A stretch of 30,900 nucleotides of DNA from a virus. The stretch's first letter is position 1; each line of letters starts with the position of its first letter. The DNA lies in the IMG/VR virus record IMGVR_UViG_3300009160_000113, positions 1 through 30,900 of that record, one strand, 5' to 3'. This document shows positions 21,633-27,388 of the stretch, piece after piece. The notes under the pieces were generated by a model that was given only the letters and a program-made list of their open reading frames with translations, searched no databases and had not been told where the DNA came from. Made by a program: the position numbers and the translations under genes.

Positions 21633-22307
21633 ATGACCAACGAACTAGTATCAAGTAAATATACTTTTGTCTGTGACCCAGATGAATGCGATTGCTTAAT
21701 AGAACTAACATCATCTGATGGATTTGGATTCCCATCAGGTGTGACTCAACTCACATGCCCGTGTGGCCGTAAGACCACATTAGTGTCAGTGGAGCATGCT
21801 ACAATTACATCCTTAAACCAAACGAAAGAAGGAAATACAATGGACGGAATGACAGTAGAAAATCTACCGCTATCAGATTCAGAGAAGTACAACCCTGACC
21901 TATTAGTTACATATAAGGTTATCCGTGGATTCTCGGATGAAACATATGAAACAGATAAGGTTCGCAACATTGAATGGGAACTACATAATGCTAGAACTAA
22001 TTCTAAAGCAGTTTCTTCTCTCCAAAATAAGATTAGCGTAGTTAAAGATATTATTTCTGAGGCATATGCTGATTCGGAAGACCAAGAAACACTGCAGGCA
22101 ATTGCCGAGGCACTTGAGATTGAATTAGTTAAGGAAATTGAATGGAGCGCATCTATTGAAGTTAGCGGAATTATTACCGTTAATCTACTTGAAGATACTC
22201 ACTTTGATTTAGATTCAGAAATTGAAGATGCTCTTTATGCTGATTCACATAATGGCAACATTGAAGTTGTTGACCAAGAAATCTGTAATGTAAGAGAGAA
22301 CTGCTAA
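21633..22307 (+). CDS. Two-domain protein with an internal start
   Basis: The long form (224 residues, ATG 21633) has a zinc-binding N-domain (CDPDECDC…LTCPCGRKT) and a mostly acidic C-domain (DGMTVENLPLSDSEKYNPDL…). A second promoter and a GAAAGAAGG leader lie inside this same open frame and start a 155-residue short form at ATG 21841. The C-domain resembles small phage proteins of unknown function. Either two in-frame products are made, or the N-domain is an accidental read-through extension. Confidence 0.75.
   Translation: MTNELVSSKYTFVCDPDECDCLIELTSSDGFGFPSGVTQLTCPCGRKTTLVSVEHATITSLNQTKEGNTMDGMTVENLPLSDSEKYNPDLLVTYKVIRGFSDETYETDKVRNIEWELHNARTNSKAVSSLQNKISVVKDIISEAYADSEDQETLQAIAEALEIELVKEIEWSASIEVSGIITVNLLEDTHFDLDSEIEDALYADSHNGNIEVVDQEICNVRENC
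21740..21805 (+). promoter_or_regulatory. Cassette promoter 11, inside an open frame
   Basis: TGTGACTCAACTCACA (21740-21755), TGTCAG (21784-21789), 10 bases and TACAAT (21800-21805), followed by AACGAAAGAAGG and ATG 21841. Confidence 0.74.
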
Positions 22308-22510
22308 TGTATTTTGAACTTACCGCTCCTAATAGGCTCTCCATGGAGAGGGCCTATTGGGATGCAGAAATAAATGGACTAGACCCGCAGCGTATGGCTC
22401 CATTGACATTCAACATTGGAACTGGTAGTATTGAGAAAGTAAGTCGCTTACGAGATAAGTATAACTTAACTGAATCATACATATCAGACTACGAAACAAC
22501 AGGCTACTAA
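22307..22510 (+). CDS. Small protein of unknown function
   Basis: This 67-residue protein (MYFELTAPNRLSMERAYWDA…) is coupled by TAATG to the gene upstream. No family is recognised. Confidence 0.7.
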   Translation: MYFELTAPNRLSMERAYWDAEINGLDPQRMAPLTFNIGTGSIEKVSRLRDKYNLTESYISDYETTGY

Positions 22511-22519
22511 GGAGAAATT

Positions 22520-22666
22520 ATGTCAGAGTATAAAGATGGTTGGGCAGATGGATATAAATTTGCTCGTGAAGAAATTATGGAGAAATTGTCAGAGATTGAT
22601 ATCAACGACATTGACTCTTGGATTCTTGACCGTCTATCTGAGATGATTGAGGGAGGAAAGCTATGA
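22520..22666 (+). CDS. 48-residue acidic helical protein
   Basis: The frame (MSEYKDGWADGYKFAREEIM…) has an AAGGAGA site before its ATG and overlaps the next gene by 4 bases (ATGA). The DGWADGYKFAR motif with an acidic helix recurs in small phage proteins. Confidence 0.68.
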   Translation: MSEYKDGWADGYKFAREEIMEKLSEIDINDIDSWILDRLSEMIEGGKL

Positions 22667-22872
22667 CAACGGAAGATCTAACAAGATGGATAGCATGCGA
22701 CCAATGTGGCACTGCTCAAGCAATGTATATGGTTAAACTAGTAGAAGGTCAACTTTTCTTCTGCGGGCACCATTACAATGCAAGCAAGCGTGGCCTTGAC
22801 AAGGTCTCATATGAAGTGGTAGAATTAAATAAAAAGGAAGAACTAATACCTCAACTAGAAACGGCGGAATAA
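22663..22872 (+). CDS. DUF7455-like zinc-binding protein
   Basis: This 69-residue protein has CDQCGTAQAMYMVKL and LFFCGHHYN, the C-x2-C…C-x2-H pattern of a small zinc protein common in actinobacteria and their phages (DUF7455-like). GGGAGGAAAG precedes the ATG. Function unknown; the family is a hint to the host group. Confidence 0.76.
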   Translation: MTTEDLTRWIACDQCGTAQAMYMVKLVEGQLFFCGHHYNASKRGLDKVSYEVVELNKKEELIPQLETAE

Positions 22873-22873
22873 A

Positions 22874-23239
22874 ATGGGCGACAGAGCAAACTTTGGATTC
22901 AGAGATTCCAAGGAGAATGTACTATTTCTATATGGACACTGGGCTGGATATAATATGCTAGCCAAGTTGGCCAATGCTGTGCAGGCTGCAGAGCCTCGCT
23001 GGCAGGATGAATCATATGCAACACGTATTGCTATATCTAATCTAATTGGAGAAGACTGGACTGAAAAAACAGGCTGGGGTATCTACATTAATCAATTAGG
23101 AGATAATGAGCATAAGGTGCCTGTTATTGATTGGGCCAACCAAACGTTTACATTGTATGAAGAGGACCTGAGCACAGTAGTGTTTACTTCGTCCCTCGCA
23201 GCATTCGTAGACAAATACAGTCGACTAGTTATGGTATAA
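22874..23239 (+). CDS. Conserved phage protein (MGDRANFGF type)
   Basis: This 121-residue protein begins MGDRANFGFRDSKENVLFLY, followed by GHWAG, a start I associate with small conserved phage proteins of unknown role. It contains GWGIYINQLGDNEHKVPVIDW. Its stop codon overlaps a TATAAT that may start the non-coding RNA downstream. Confidence 0.72.
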   Translation: MGDRANFGFRDSKENVLFLYGHWAGYNMLAKLANAVQAAEPRWQDESYATRIAISNLIGEDWTEKTGWGIYINQLGDNEHKVPVIDWANQTFTLYEEDLSTVVFTSSLAAFVDKYSRLVMV

Positions 23240-23245
23240 TAGTAT

Positions 23246-23393
23246 CAGGACTTTGGTCCTGGTTTTAATATAGAAATGAAATGGTGCGTCTATTAGTCTA
23301 TGGGCCAGGCGCTAAGTAAAGCGGTTTATTTCTTTCGTTGGAAATCAGCAGCCATATTCATACCCCCCAGCTTTTAGCTGGGGGTTTCTTTTT
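23246..23393 (+). ncRNA. Candidate structured small RNA
   Basis: A TATAAT with extended TGG (23234-23239) precedes a 148-base stretch with no reading frame. It begins with a perfect CAGGAC-TTTG-GTCCTG hairpin (23246-23261), contains CGCT-AAGTAA-AGCG (about 23310-23323) and an ATTTC…GAAAT stem, and ends in a strong terminator. I do not recognise a known RNA class. No good -35 is seen, so read-through from the gene upstream is the alternative source of transcription. Confidence 0.5.
23363..23393 (+). terminator. Strong rho-independent terminator
   Basis: CCCCCAGC-TTTTA-GCTGGGGG followed by TTTCTTTTT: an 8-bp G/C-rich stem with a T-run. It ends the 21.6-23.2 kb operon or the candidate RNA. Confidence 0.9.
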
Positions 23394-23454
23394 GCCCGCA
23401 AAGACTTGAGGGTAGCATATTGTTCTTACGACTGTCAAATATATTTCCCAGGAA
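23394..23454 (+). repeat. Intergenic module copy 6
   Basis: GCCCGCAAAGACTT, then TTACG (23426-23430), 17 bases and CCAGGAA (23448-23454). No DnaA-box is present. Confidence 0.62.
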
Positions 23455-23458
23455 TTTG

Positions 23459-23541
23459 TGTGATCTTGACCACAAAGCTGAATAATGTGGCATGTATCAC
23501 ATGCCAATTCTATTCCATTTGTCAGTGGTCCATTGTATAAT
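23459..23541 (+). promoter_or_regulatory. Cassette promoter 12 with Crp-like site
   Basis: TGTGATCTTGACCACA (23459-23474; one arm mismatch), TGTCAG (23520-23525), 10 bases and TATAAT (23536-23541). Confidence 0.72.
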
Positions 23542-23568
23542 TGGAACATATCAACGAAAGGATATAAA

Positions 23569-24303
23569 ATGCCAAATTGGGTATTTAATGGATTAACTAT
23601 TGAAGGTAATCCTGAGCAAGTAAAATCTCTAATCAAGCAAATGAATAAGCCATTTGTTTATTCTATCACTGCAGTAGGTGATTTGTCATATGATGTTAAG
23701 CAGACTAAGTATGTTAATCCTATCTTTGCTTTTCATAATATCTATAACTATAGAGATGCTGGTATTACTGATGAGGTATATCATGGACAGCCTCCTCGTT
23801 CCACCGATTTTTCTCAGGCAATGAAGTTTGAAACCAATGACTGGTACAACTTCAATGTGCGTGAGTGGGGAACCAAATGGGATGTTGCTGTAGCCGAGGA
23901 TAATGTTTATCCTGACACAACTATTGAAGAAGCCGAGAACGGTGAGAACTATGTAGTCCATTACAACTTTAACACTGCATGGTCACGACCTCTTGGTGCT
24001 ATATCTAAACTATCTGCACAATACCCAACACTACTATTTACTTTATCATATGAAGAAGAAACAGGTTGGGGTGGAGAAATGGAATTCCTCCGTGGTGAAG
24101 TTATCTCAGAATCAGAATACGATAACATGTGCCGTGATTGTGATGCAACTGACCAAATGGAATACTGCGACAATGATTGCGGTGAAATCTGTAGCAACTG
24201 CAACTGGCTTGGCGAGGCAGACCTAGAGGCTGTCGCAATTTGTCAGACCCATAAGATATACTTAGACACTAAAGTACCCGAATATAGAAAGGCGGAAGCA
24301 TAA
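23569..24303 (+). CDS. DUF1281 / Api92-like protein
   Basis: This 244-residue protein begins MPNWVFNGLTIEGNPEQVKS and has VREWGTKWDV (around residue 103) and TAWSRPLGAISKLSAQYP, marks of the DUF1281 ferredoxin-like (YubB/Api92) family found in phages and plasmids. The C-terminus adds a Cys-rich segment (MCRDCDATDQMEYCDNDCGE, then CSNCNW) that probably binds zinc and is not a usual part of the family. Role unknown. Start set by AACGAAAGG. Confidence 0.84.
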   Translation: MPNWVFNGLTIEGNPEQVKSLIKQMNKPFVYSITAVGDLSYDVKQTKYVNPIFAFHNIYNYRDAGITDEVYHGQPPRSTDFSQAMKFETNDWYNFNVREWGTKWDVAVAEDNVYPDTTIEEAENGENYVVHYNFNTAWSRPLGAISKLSAQYPTLLFTLSYEEETGWGGEMEFLRGEVISESEYDNMCRDCDATDQMEYCDNDCGEICSNCNWLGEADLEAVAICQTHKIYLDTKVPEYRKAEA

Positions 24304-24515
24304 TGGAACCATTTACAGATACAGTAGGAGAACATATCCTTGGAGCAATTCAAGTAGATATTGAGCAACATCTCTTTGAACAATGGAATGATAAGAATTT
24401 AGATGAGGGTAGCGATTATGCTGAATATATGTTCATGCAATTTGCTCCTGATAACTTAAAACAATCATACAATGAGTATTATGGTTATATTGAAGGAGAT
24501 GATTTCTGCTTATGA
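24303..24515 (+). CDS. Small acidic protein
   Basis: This 70-residue acidic protein (MEPFTDTVGEHILGAIQVDI…) is coupled by TAATG to the DUF1281-like gene and overlaps the next start by 4 bases. Function unknown. Confidence 0.7.
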   Translation: MEPFTDTVGEHILGAIQVDIEQHLFEQWNDKNLDEGSDYAEYMFMQFAPDNLKQSYNEYYGYIEGDDFCL

Positions 24516-24658
24516 TTACCAGCCAAGAACTAATTGATTATATCTATGATGACAACTTAATCCATTTTGACGACAGAGATACATCAGATGATTGTGATTG
24601 TCACATTCATATAACATTAAACACTATGGTTAAATATATGGAGGCAATTGAATGCTAG
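24512..24658 (+). CDS. 48-residue acidic protein
   Basis: A short frame (MITSQELIDYIYDDNLIHFD…) with a CDCHIH metal-site candidate, overlapping both neighbours (4 and 7 bases). Confidence 0.62.
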   Translation: MITSQELIDYIYDDNLIHFDDRDTSDDCDCHIHITLNTMVKYMEAIEC

Positions 24659-24825
24659 GTTATACTAAAACAGATCTTGATGAGATGATTAACTCAGTAC
24701 ATGATGCTAAGTTATTTTATCTTAGGACCCCGTCCGATTTAATGGACAAGTCATTATTAACTGAAGGTTTGTTAAAAACAAATGATTTCCTCCAGGGGTT
24801 ATGGGCGGAGGGTTACTTTGACTAA
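24652..24825 (+). CDS. 57-residue protein
   Basis: A short frame (MLGYTKTDLDEMINSVHDAK…) starting inside the gene before it and overlapping the next. Helical; function unknown. Confidence 0.63.
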   Translation: MLGYTKTDLDEMINSVHDAKLFYLRTPSDLMDKSLLTEGLLKTNDFLQGLWAEGYFD

Positions 24826-25024
24826 GTCATCACACTTCATAGAATATATGAAGATACATTTAATTAGTCTTAACCAGGATTTAGAGGATGCAAGAAACAA
24901 TGAACCTTTAGATGAAGATGAATATTGGGAATCAGATTCATTCTATATGGGAGCAATTGACGCAACCGAACATTTATTGTCAGTGGCAACTGATATAATG
25001 ATTAATAACGAAAGGGTATATTAA
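24818..25024 (+). CDS. Small acidic protein
   Basis: About 68 residues from a TTG at 24818, which follows GGCGGAGGG by 5 bases and overlaps the upstream stop; an ATG start at 24782 would have no site and a longer overlap. Acidic middle (LDEDEYWESDS). A cassette promoter lies inside its 3' end. Confidence 0.66.
   Translation: MTKSSHFIEYMKIHLISLNQDLEDARNNEPLDEDEYWESDSFYMGAIDATEHLLSVATDIMINNERVY
24978..24999 (+). promoter_or_regulatory. Cassette promoter 13, inside a gene
   Basis: TGTCAG (24978-24983), 10 bases and TATAAT (24994-24999), followed by AACGAAAGGG and the ATG at 25024. It codes for the C-terminus of the upstream protein at the same time. No Crp-like site is seen. Confidence 0.66.
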
Positions 25025-25296
25025 TGAACTCAGAAGACATTGGGCTCCCGCCCCATTTGCAACGCTTGGTCAATGCAGGTGTTAGTGGATTAGATATAAT
25101 GCACGGTGAACTAAAGAATCTAATGCTAATTGCCGAGCAGGAACTAGCAGACGCAATTGAACGGGAAGAAGAGTCAGGCGAGGCTATGGACTCTATGGTC
25201 CGTACAGAATGCGAAGGCGCACTAGATACCTTGGTTTTACTATACCAACTAACATACGACCTATCATTTGCGATTGGAGCACGAGATGAAGCCTGA
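25024..25296 (+). CDS. Helical acidic protein
   Basis: This 90-residue protein (MNSEDIGLPPHLQRLVNAGV…) is probably all-helical and acidic. It overlaps the next gene by 11 bases. Function unknown. Confidence 0.74.
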   Translation: MNSEDIGLPPHLQRLVNAGVSGLDIMHGELKNLMLIAEQELADAIEREEESGEAMDSMVRTECEGALDTLVLLYQLTYDLSFAIGARDEA

Positions 25297-25600
25297 CGAT
25301 AAAGATAAACTAAACAAGTGTTTAGAGATTCTAGACAGCACTGACCTAGGTCTATCATTAGTTTGGCTATGGACATGGTCAACAATTAATAACATCCTAG
25401 AGGATGACACCTATGTTGCCAAGGTAACCCAAGATGACATGTGGAACCACCTGTGTGAGGCTGTGGAGGCTGGACAAGGCTTCTCCTTGGAATGGGGCGC
25501 CGAACAACATCAGGAAGAAGTTTTAGATTGGATGATGAACAGGGATTACATCGTAGACCCTGATGATGAGGAAGAGGAGGACGAAGATGAAGATGAGTGA
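25286..25600 (+). CDS. Protein with Asp/Glu tail
   Basis: This 104-residue protein (start ATG 25286 after GGAG; a longer form from 25268 is less likely) has a Trp-rich middle (WLWTWSTINNILED) and a C-terminal run of Asp/Glu. Acidic tails of this kind occur in single-stranded-DNA-binding proteins and DNA mimics, but no such fold is evident here. Confidence 0.72.
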   Translation: MKPDDKDKLNKCLEILDSTDLGLSLVWLWTWSTINNILEDDTYVAKVTQDDMWNHLCEAVEAGQGFSLEWGAEQHQEEVLDWMMNRDYIVDPDDEEEEDEDEDE

Positions 25601-25730
25601 TAAGTACTTAAACGATCAACTTAGTAAAGCCCAAAAGCTTTTGTGGGGTGGGTCCGAAACAGAAAACATCGAGGCCCATAACATCATTGCTAAACTAATT
25701 AAAGAAAAGATAGAACAGGTGGAACTATGA
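25587..25730 (+). CDS. 47-residue helical protein
   Basis: The frame (MKMSDKYLNDQLSKAQKLLW…) begins inside the acidic tail of the preceding gene, whose GAGGAGG codons serve as the ribosome-binding site 6 bases before the ATG. It overlaps the next gene by 4 bases. Confidence 0.62.
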   Translation: MKMSDKYLNDQLSKAQKLLWGGSETENIEAHNIIAKLIKEKIEQVEL

Positions 25731-25909
25731 GTAAAGAGTTTAAAGTCTATGGAGACATTATTCAGGAGTACTACATTGTAGTAGAAGCCAAAGATAGTGA
25801 TGAAGCATGGTACAAAGCAGTAGCCACACCTAAAAAGGAATGGAAAAAGGGTACCACTCGCAAGGACAAGATAGAACCTTATCAAGTAGAAGAACTAACA
25901 ACTGAATAA
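25727..25909 (+). CDS. Small protein with VEAKDSDEA motif
   Basis: This 60-residue protein (MSKEFKVYGDIIQEYYIVVE, then AKDSDEAWYKAV) shares the strand-helix pattern xVEAxsxdEA with the protein at 17783. Similar small proteins are widespread in phages and plasmids (DpnD/PcfM-like in outline). Last gene of this cassette. Confidence 0.7.
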   Translation: MSKEFKVYGDIIQEYYIVVEAKDSDEAWYKAVATPKKEWKKGTTRKDKIEPYQVEELTTE

Positions 25910-25960
25910 AGATAGGTTGGGCCGTTATGGACAATTCGGACATAACGGTCATAATCTAAG

Positions 25961-26022
25961 GGCACGGGCAAAAATATTGCTTTACGTACCCTATTTACAA
26001 ATCCCCGAAATTCATATATAAT
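25961..26022 (+). promoter_or_regulatory. Sigma70-like promoter overlapping module copy 7
   Basis: Module copy: GGGCAAAAAT, TTACG (25982-25986), 17 bases, CCCGAAA (26004-26010). Overlapping it is a canonical promoter, TTTACA (25994-25999), 17 bases, TATAAT (26017-26022), for the mini-gene at 26056. This differs from the TGTCAG class. Confidence 0.68.
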
Positions 26023-26055
26023 ATATATAACAAAGATCTAGAAAGGATCAAACAA

Positions 26056-26205
26056 ATGACAACATCAACAACAACTCGTGAATACCTAAAGACCCAGGGC
26101 ATTGCTGTGGGCAAGCGTGGTCGCTTCTCAGCTGCAGCTCTAGGAGTTATCAGCAAGGCTGTGCAAGACGGAGTAGTCTTCTCAGACAAGAAGAACGCCA
26201 AGTAA
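26056..26205 (+). CDS. Possible stand-alone Lsr2-type DNA-binding domain
   Basis: This 49-residue protein reads TREYLKTQGIAVGKRGRFSA, then AALGVISKAV. The order (R-E-Y/W, N/QG, xxVxxRGRxxA…A) resembles the C-terminal DNA-binding domain of Lsr2, the actinobacterial nucleoid silencer, in which the RGR loop inserts into the minor groove of AT-rich DNA. The oligomerisation domain is missing. Alone it could compete with host Lsr2, or act as a phage silencer. GAAAGGATC precedes the ATG. Its codons look more G/C-rich than those of neighbours. The resemblance is by eye only. Confidence 0.66.
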   Translation: MTTSTTTREYLKTQGIAVGKRGRFSAAALGVISKAVQDGVVFSDKKNAK

Positions 26206-26219
26206 TAAACTAAGTGTGG

Positions 26220-26258
26220 GGACCCTCCTCTCGTGGGAAACGGGAAAGGGGAGGGTCC
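26220..26258 (+). terminator. Long hairpin after the Lsr2-like gene
   Basis: GGACCCTCC pairs perfectly with GGAGGGTCC across a 21-base loop. It is followed by TCGCTTCATTT, a poor T-run, so termination may be incomplete. Confidence 0.6.
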
Positions 26259-26274
26259 TCGCTTCATTTACAAA

Positions 26275-26296
26275 TGTCAGTGGTCAATGGTATAAT
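26275..26296 (+). promoter_or_regulatory. Cassette promoter 14
   Basis: TGTCAG (26275-26280), 10 bases and TATAAT (26291-26296), then AACGAAAGGCGG. No Crp-like site is seen. Confidence 0.72.
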
Positions 26297-26317
26297 CAAA
26301 ACGAAAGGCGGAACTCA

Positions 26318-26662
26318 ATGGCTAAAGCAAACGAATTCAAAGCAGCAGAAAAACTAACAGACTATCTAAACAATGCTAACTTCTCACCTGCCGTAATGGC
26401 AAATGTATTAACAACTGAACATACCTTGTATACCCAAGACAGACTAATGGAACTAGTTAGATATATTATCCAATACAATTCCCTTAGATTAAAGTCAGAA
26501 TGGGATAAGGGATATACATCCGAAGGATTGCTTTTAGCAGATGCGCTCAATGATATGCTGGAAGCAAAATATGGAGCGGTGGATAGAAACCTAACAATAG
26601 ACTCCTTGAAAGAAACAAGAGTAAGAGACCCTAAATATATAATGGATCTAGATTCATTCTAA
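26318..26662 (+). CDS. Small helical protein
   Basis: This 114-residue protein (MAKANEFKAAEKLTDYLNNA…) is probably all-helical. ATG 26318 is chosen by the promoter and leader; upstream in-frame starts lie in the terminator hairpin. It is the last rightward gene. Function unknown. Confidence 0.76.
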   Translation: MAKANEFKAAEKLTDYLNNANFSPAVMANVLTTEHTLYTQDRLMELVRYIIQYNSLRLKSEWDKGYTSEGLLLADALNDMLEAKYGAVDRNLTIDSLKETRVRDPKYIMDLDSF

Positions 26663-26677
26663 GATAACTTCCCCTAT

Positions 26678-26742
26678 GGGGCATATGGCTTTAATTAGCT
26701 GTATGTCCCATTTTTGTATGCCCATCTTATGGGCCAAATTTT
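26678..26742 (+). terminator. Tandem terminators
   Basis: First stem GGGGCATATGGC/GCTGTATGTCCC (26678-26709, three G·T pairs) with ATTTTT; second stem GCCCAT/ATGGGC (26720-26734) followed by CAAATTTTT. Together they close the rightward early region. Confidence 0.8.
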
Positions 26743-26920
26743 TGCTTTACGAAGCATATAAAAAACCCCTGGAAATTGTATACATATCGATCAAAATCTG
26801 TCAATATCTGCATAGAATATCTCATTATATGAGACAAATAATGCAGAATTAGACATAATTTTTTGCCATAAATATGGGCCAAAATTGCTCTTTACGACCA
26901 AATAAAAAAATTTCCTGGAA
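26731..26920 (+). repeat. Intergenic module copies 8 and 9
   Basis: Copy 8: GGGCCAAA…, TTACG (26747-26751), 16 bases, CCTGGAA (26768-26774). Copy 9: GGGCCAAA…, TTACG (26892-26896), 17 bases, CCTGGAA (26914-26920). Neither precedes a recognisable cassette. Confidence 0.68.
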
Positions 26921-26936
26921 TTTTATATGAAAGCTA

Positions 26937-27004
26937 TTGACAAATATTGGCCAATATGCTTTATATGGGCGCTATTGACATTACGTCCCATCATATGATA
27001 TGCT
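26937..27004 (+). promoter_or_regulatory. Two tandem promoters with palindromes
   Basis: Promoter A: TTGACA (26937-26942), 17 bases, TTTATA (26960-26965), with the perfect palindrome ATATTGGCCAATAT (26944-26957) filling the spacer. Promoter B: TTGACA (26975-26980), 18 bases, TATGCT (26999-27004), with palindrome ATCATATGAT (26990-26999). They point right, where no rightward gene follows in this window. Confidence 0.55.
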
Positions 27005-27169
27005 CAATTACATACATATGTTTAGATAGTTATAATGATAGTATTTGGATCTAAATTGATAGTATGATTCTCCACTTTACTCCACAATACTCCACTAAAT
27101 AAGCCTATAGGAGGCTGATACAAGGGAGATTAAGGGGAGGGGGATATAGTAGTTAGCTCCTACTTTGCT
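27005..27169. other. Non-coding zone with short phased repeats
   Basis: No gene is seen. GATAGT occurs at 27025, 27037 and 27058, and CTCCAC occurs three times exactly 10 bases apart (27070, 27080, 27090). An origin, protein-binding array or RNA made from the upstream promoters are all possible. Confidence 0.5.
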
Positions 27170-27352
27170 CTATTTGCAAGATACGCAGTAATATGGAGCA
27201 CGAAGGTTTTCTGGAGCAGTATATCCTGTTCGAGCACATTTGTGACATGTAGCTTTAATTAGATTAGATTGCTCTATATCAAAAGTAAATGATCTTGTGT
27301 AATAGATCTTAGTTAAATACCATGTAATGGCTATGGCTAGTATAGTTATCAT
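27170..27352 (-). CDS. Membrane-anchored zinc-ribbon protein
   Basis: This 60-residue protein has an N-terminal membrane helix (MITILAIAITWYLTKIYY) and two C-x2-C pairs (CHKCARTG and CVSCK) forming a zinc ribbon. The ATG lies 6 bases after TATAAT on the minus strand, so the message would be leaderless. Confidence 0.7.
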   Translation of the reverse strand: MITILAIAITWYLTKIYYTRSFTFDIEQSNLIKATCHKCARTGYTAPENLRAPYYCVSCK

Positions 27353-27358
27353 TCATCT

Positions 27359-27388
27359 ATTATATCACTCCTATATAATCTTAGTCAA
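27359..27388 (-). promoter_or_regulatory. Minus-strand promoter, leaderless gene
   Basis: Minus strand TTGACT (27388-27383), 18 bases, TATAAT (27364-27359). The -35 lies in a CTTAG-TTGA-CTAAG inverted repeat that could be an operator. Transcription would start at or next to the ATG at 27352. Confidence 0.62.

Noticed and set aside
14334-26296. CRISPR array formed by the repeated promoter elements
   Set aside because: The repeats are promoters and operators spaced by genes of different length, not regular spacers.
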